Translations under genes and position numbers: made by a program
The notes under the pieces: generated by a model
Told to the model about the DNA's origin: nothing
The model's database searches: none
What the model saw: the letters and a program-made list of their open reading frames with translations, nothing else
NCBI GenBank assembly: GCA_026545765.1
Contig: CM048844.1
Location: 24,064,237-24,128,236, forward strand
Reading direction: 5' to 3'
Length of the DNA stretch: 64,000 nt
From: Plantago major
Lineage: Eukaryota > Streptophyta > Magnoliopsida > Lamiales > Plantaginaceae
Shown: in pieces, positions 60,121 through 64,000 of the stretch
How the letters are laid out: the number at the start of each line of letters is the position of its first letter
Position numbering within the stretch: position 1 is the stretch's first letter

Positions 60121-60127
60121 ATATTAT
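60025..60127. repeat. Compound (TTA)n(TTG)n(AAT)n microsatellite
   Basis: Three adjacent trinucleotide tracts in series. The TTA part and the AAT part are complementary, so the tract can fold back on itself. Confidence 0.95.
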
Positions 60128-60823
60128 TTTATCATTTATTTACACACCCGATCTTTTGTACGAGAAAAATAAGAAAATTTATCCAATTGAGTTATTTTCA
60201 ACTTTTTTTCTTTCTTTCTTTTTAATACGACTTTTAGTAGATCAATGAAATAAAGAGTATAGTTACAATTTGAACTAACAAAAAATCTACATGTTCAAAA
60301 ACTCCAAAACAAGTTAAACCAAACCAAAAATCGGACCAAACTTTATAAAAATAATATTATATATCACAAATATTGAAAATGGCATTTATTCCTCTATATT
60401 ATCTTCATCGGGCTCTATATTATCTTCCTGACTTATATATTGCGGAATAGAGCACCAAATTCTCAATGTCATCGCCCTCGCATTCATCGCTTCTTTCCTT
60501 GTCGGGTTCAATAAATCATTATCCACTCCACCTTGAACATTGATATCATGTTGCAAACCGGTATTTCAAGTTTACACATGCATAAAATTATGCGTGAGTG
60601 AAGCAACAATCACGTATATTTGATATGTGTCTTCCATTTGAGGCATCGATAAAAGTACCTTCCACGCGGTTGGTTTTAAAGTTTGTTATACAATAATAAA
60701 TAAAATGTAAAATGAGAAAAAAGTAGGAAGAATGTGAGAAAGATGACAAAATAATATATTTTTTTAATTGTGATTATATATACCATCATATAATTGTTAT
60801 TATTATTACACAATAATTTCTTG

Positions 60824-60920
60824 ATTCGATTCGATTAGTTAGTTTGATTCGATTAGTTTTGATTTGATTCGATTCGATTCGATTCCATTCGATTCGATTC
60901 GATTCCATTGATTCGATTCG
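60824..60920. repeat. GATTCGATTC repeat cluster
   Basis: Repeated GATTCGATTCGATT units, the same pentamer as at 59938-60015. Confidence 0.85.
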
Positions 60921-61085
60921 GCCAAGAAATTTGATTGAAAATGTAATTTTATTCATTGTATCTTTGTGTACTTTTATCCATTCAACTTTACATTTAATTA
61001 CTGAATCACTTCAATCATTTATATAGTTTACTTTTAGAAACCGTATATGTAATGAGAAGTCGATTTTGGAACGGAGGGAATTGTT

Positions 61086-61195
61086 GTAAAAATTGTATTC
61101 ATGTACATGTTGATATCATTACAGGTACATGTGTATGTAAAAATTGTACTTATGTACATGTTGATATCATTACAAGTACATGTGTACAATTTGGA
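61086..61195. repeat. Tandem pair, unit about 50 bases
   Basis: GTAAAAATTGTA(T/C)T(C/T)ATGTACATG, then TTGATATCATTACA(G/A)GTACATGTGTA, occurs twice in a row. Confidence 0.85.
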
Positions 61196-61898
61196 TAATG
61201 TTTCACTTATGCAGAACATGGTACACTAGCTGGGAGTTGGGTGTATAACATTTAATTTATGTTCGTATATTAGAAATTAGTATGGGTACATTATTCATCA
61301 TTTTCTTGAATCTTAAGGTATGTTCTTCAGAGTAAATTCCTACATTAATTGTCAGATCTAAATGCACGCAATATGTTAGTTCAAAAAATGAATATATGTT
61401 AATATTCAAAGGAGTTGGTGGGGAGCAAAGTAAAATCCAAAAATATACTCCATCATGTATTTAAGGTTGTCATTGTATATGTACCGTTATTATCTTTCTC
61501 ATGACTTCTGAAAATAATGTGTGACACACCCGATCGCTACTTCATGTATTTATATATATATATCTCATTTTCCATTATTTCGTACAACAATTTTAACATT
61601 CCGGATCACTTCCCCCATAAGACGATGTTCACACAAGAATAGCATCATAAAAAAATACTTCATTGATTAACATAAACCAACTACATGAAAAAATATTATA
61701 ATTTCTTAATATTATTTTCCGATGAGAGTTATAATCTGAGTGCTTCTTTAGGATGATTGATTAATATATATACTATAAAGTATAGAAATTATACCGTGGT
61801 AATCTTGAGTATCTTTTTTATACATAATATAACTTCATATATATATTTTTCAGAAATTTAGCCGTGGGGAGCAAGCTGTTAATTTTAATTCTTTTCAT

Positions 61899-61901
<3 letters not shown>

Positions 61902-61956
<55 letters not shown>
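61902..61956. repeat. (AT)n microsatellite
   Basis: About 55 bases of alternating AT. Confidence 0.95.
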
Positions 61957-61959
<3 letters not shown>

Positions 61960-62228
61960 TTTGACACGTTCTAATGAGTTATGTTATCGGGGAGTTTTGA
62001 CAATAATAAATATGTTGGACTATAGGTTTAAATTATGTTATCAGATGTTTTAATGTTATAAGTATGTATGTACGGTAATTGTCAATAATATATCTAATTT
62101 AAATAAACCCGCTCCGCATAACCATCTAAGACATGAGCTGACTCATGAGTTATCACTTATCTTATAAAGCCTTTTGTCAAGCAGATACTCCCTTTATTTT
62201 AGCAAATAAATGAGTTTTCAAAAATATA

Positions 62229-64000
62229 TGATGTTGTATACTGATGTAAGGTAAAACTAGATTAGTCAAACAGTCTAAATCTCAGTCACAGAAAAAGTCC
62301 GCATGTAGCTTAGGAATGGTTCGTCAGTTCATCAAGGTTCAGTCAAAGAACTTTAAGTCTAGTGGTTCGGCTATAGGTTACAGTCCGTCTTGAAGAAAGG
62401 AGTCTCTTAGGAAGTTGGTCCTTCCAACAACAATGGTCCGTCAATCTTGAAGGTCCGACTTCGAGTAAGGGTCCGTCACTTGAACACTTGGGTGGATAAT
62501 CTGTAATCAAGAGGAGAAGGGGTTAGACCCTTTTGGGCCGGTTTGCCTCTAAGACAAACCGGGCTCGGACTCAACGTGTTAAGAGGTTGCTCAAGCTGGG
62601 GCTCGGACCTCAAAACCTAGAGAGTGGAATATTGAGAAGTAGTTGCATACCATTATGAGGAGTAAATGCCCTCCTATTTATAATGGTGAGCTCTGGGGAC
62701 AGGTCTCTGACATCCCGGAGTTTGGTCGGCCTAGCGAGATAGTGACACGTAGTCTCGATGTACGGAGGCGCGTTTATGCTACGCTCGGATAGATGACGTG
62801 TCTTAGTATGACCCATCAAAGTCTTGTACCTCGGATTCTGTCCTGATGGCGGTCCTTAAGAAGGACAGTAGCCACTTGATGTAGATTAGTTCCGAGACTT
62901 GGATAGTGGGGGTCGGACCTCTCCACTTCCTGTCTCGATCTTCTCGGAGAGATGTATTGGTGATAAAATACTGGAAGCCGGTCTTTGAGGGTTATGACGG
63001 ACATCATGGTTACGACGGACTCTTTCCTCGAGGGATACTTTGAATCGTCTTGAGTCGTGAGGTTGGTGGCGGACTTAAATGTACATATCATAAGTCCCCC
63101 AGTTTCCAAGTATCTTAATAGAAGATAGTTGTGAAATTATAAGTGCAAGTCCATCATGAATTTTTGCTTCGTCCGTCGTTGGTGTGTTGGGCCTTGTTCC
63201 TTGATCCAGTAAGAGAGCCCAAACTTCGGCCCAAGCCCAGGCCCACAGGTGTCGGTGCCACTTTGTACATGTGGCAGTTTCCGATTGGACCCAATAATCT
63301 ATATATACTCCCTCAGCTCGTTGGTGTATTTTTCAACTCATTTGTGTTTTTCGAGATGTTGTTGTTGGGTTGGTCTCGTTGTGATCTGGCGGTCCTCTTC
63401 TCTTGGGTTCGGACCGTCGGAGCGTCATTTTCTGATTTTATAAACCAAGGGCTACTTTGAGGTGTTTGTCTCCTTCCAAGGTAGTTAGCTGGCGGGGTGA
63501 ACTAAGTGCAGGGCTGACCGCCTTCAGCTTTGTTGTCTTGGAAGATACGCAAGCACGTCAAAGGGAAGTGACCTTTCTCTCATAAGATTTATTCAATCGC
63601 TATTCTTGAGGCCTCGGTGTCCTCAAGAGCATAAGCTGGTGGGGAGAGATCGATCATATGGTTGTTCCTTTCCAGGTTTTGATTTTGCAGAACACTGGGG
63701 TTTCAATTAGGTGCTTTAGCTGTCGGTTTTTCAAGAGAAACGGGGTCGAGTTGGTCCGTGGTCACTTATCAAGTCCGTCGTGACGAATGGCTTGTAGTGA
63801 TGTGGAGCAAACCGACTGCTCTTCTTGTCGGGAGGGCCTTCCATCTCGCCCTTGATATGAAGGGCAGTTCGCCTGCTCTGCATTCCTCTGAGTCCGGGGT
63901 CCAGTGGTCCGTCCTTCATTGGCTTCGTGGAGGTTCCGTCGGATCTGGGTTGATGGCTTTGTTGTGATGAGAATCCGACCGGCTGCTCTTTTTCTCAAGA
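62229..64000. mobile_element. Probable LTR retrotransposon sequence, cut by window edge
   Basis: Composition changes sharply to higher GC near 62280 and stays so to the edge. GGTCCG and GTCCGTC motifs recur. A TATA-like CTATATATACTCCCTC lies near 63298, as in an LTR promoter. CATAAGTCCCCCAGTTTCC near 63088 is a phrase I associate with plant LTRs. No coding motif, primer site or second LTR is inside the window. A start near TGATGTAAGG (62233) is a guess. Confidence 0.4.

Larger units (their letters stand above)
59765..62228. other. Non-coding interval rich in simple repeats
   Basis: No gene recognised. Contains ATTCG-type, TTA/TTG/AAT and AT microsatellites (listed separately) and a 50-bp tandem pair. 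Confidence 0.5.

Overview
This is plant nuclear DNA: AT-rich, intron-containing and packed with transposable elements. The single-copy genes point to an asterid eudicot. The FLOWERING LOCUS T homologue is closest in motif content to asterid FT/SP3D proteins as I remember them. A Lamiales species would fit, but that is inference. I see only two intact host genes, both on the minus strand: an FT-type florigen gene (1616-4872, four exons) and a two-exon BAHD acyltransferase of the GLAUCE-like type (55677-59694).

Layout. 1-331 is the right end of a CACTA (En/Spm) element. 1.3-5.1 kb is FT with its TATA box, poly(A) signal and two MITE-like insertions in the large second intron. 6.9-13.15 kb is a decayed Helitron on the minus strand with a 3' hairpin and CTAA end, scrambled Rep/helicase blocks and 117-bp direct repeats at its edges. 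13.3-24 kb is mostly non-coding, with Stowaway-type MITEs, a foldback element with opposed CAAGCATC/GATGCTTG motifs, and two copies of a broken RNase H-like (RVT_3) fragment. 27675-37022 is a large CACTA element with 3-bp target duplications, carrying a TNP2-type transposase pseudogene and a TNP1/Transposase_24-like gene. Two smaller CACTA elements (31590-33052, 34942-36023) are nested inside it, each with its own 3-bp duplication. One cuts the transposase coding exon; the other sits 10 bp before its start codon. 42643-42798 is a tRNA-derived SINE with a 10-bp target duplication. 43568-47908 is a defective Ty1/copia retrotransposon with both LTRs. About 49.1-54.4 kb is a second probable CACTA-like element with a Transposase_24-like pseudogene and a 157-bp Cassandra-type solo LTR carrying a 5S rRNA-like stretch. 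62.2 kb to the right edge looks like LTR retrotransposon sequence.

Functionally, the host content is one florigen gene and one acyl-CoA-dependent acyltransferase gene, unrelated in pathway. The rest is a record of repeated transposon insertion. No tRNA or rRNA gene, CRISPR array or organellar insertion was recognised. All family calls are by eye from motifs; no database search was possible.
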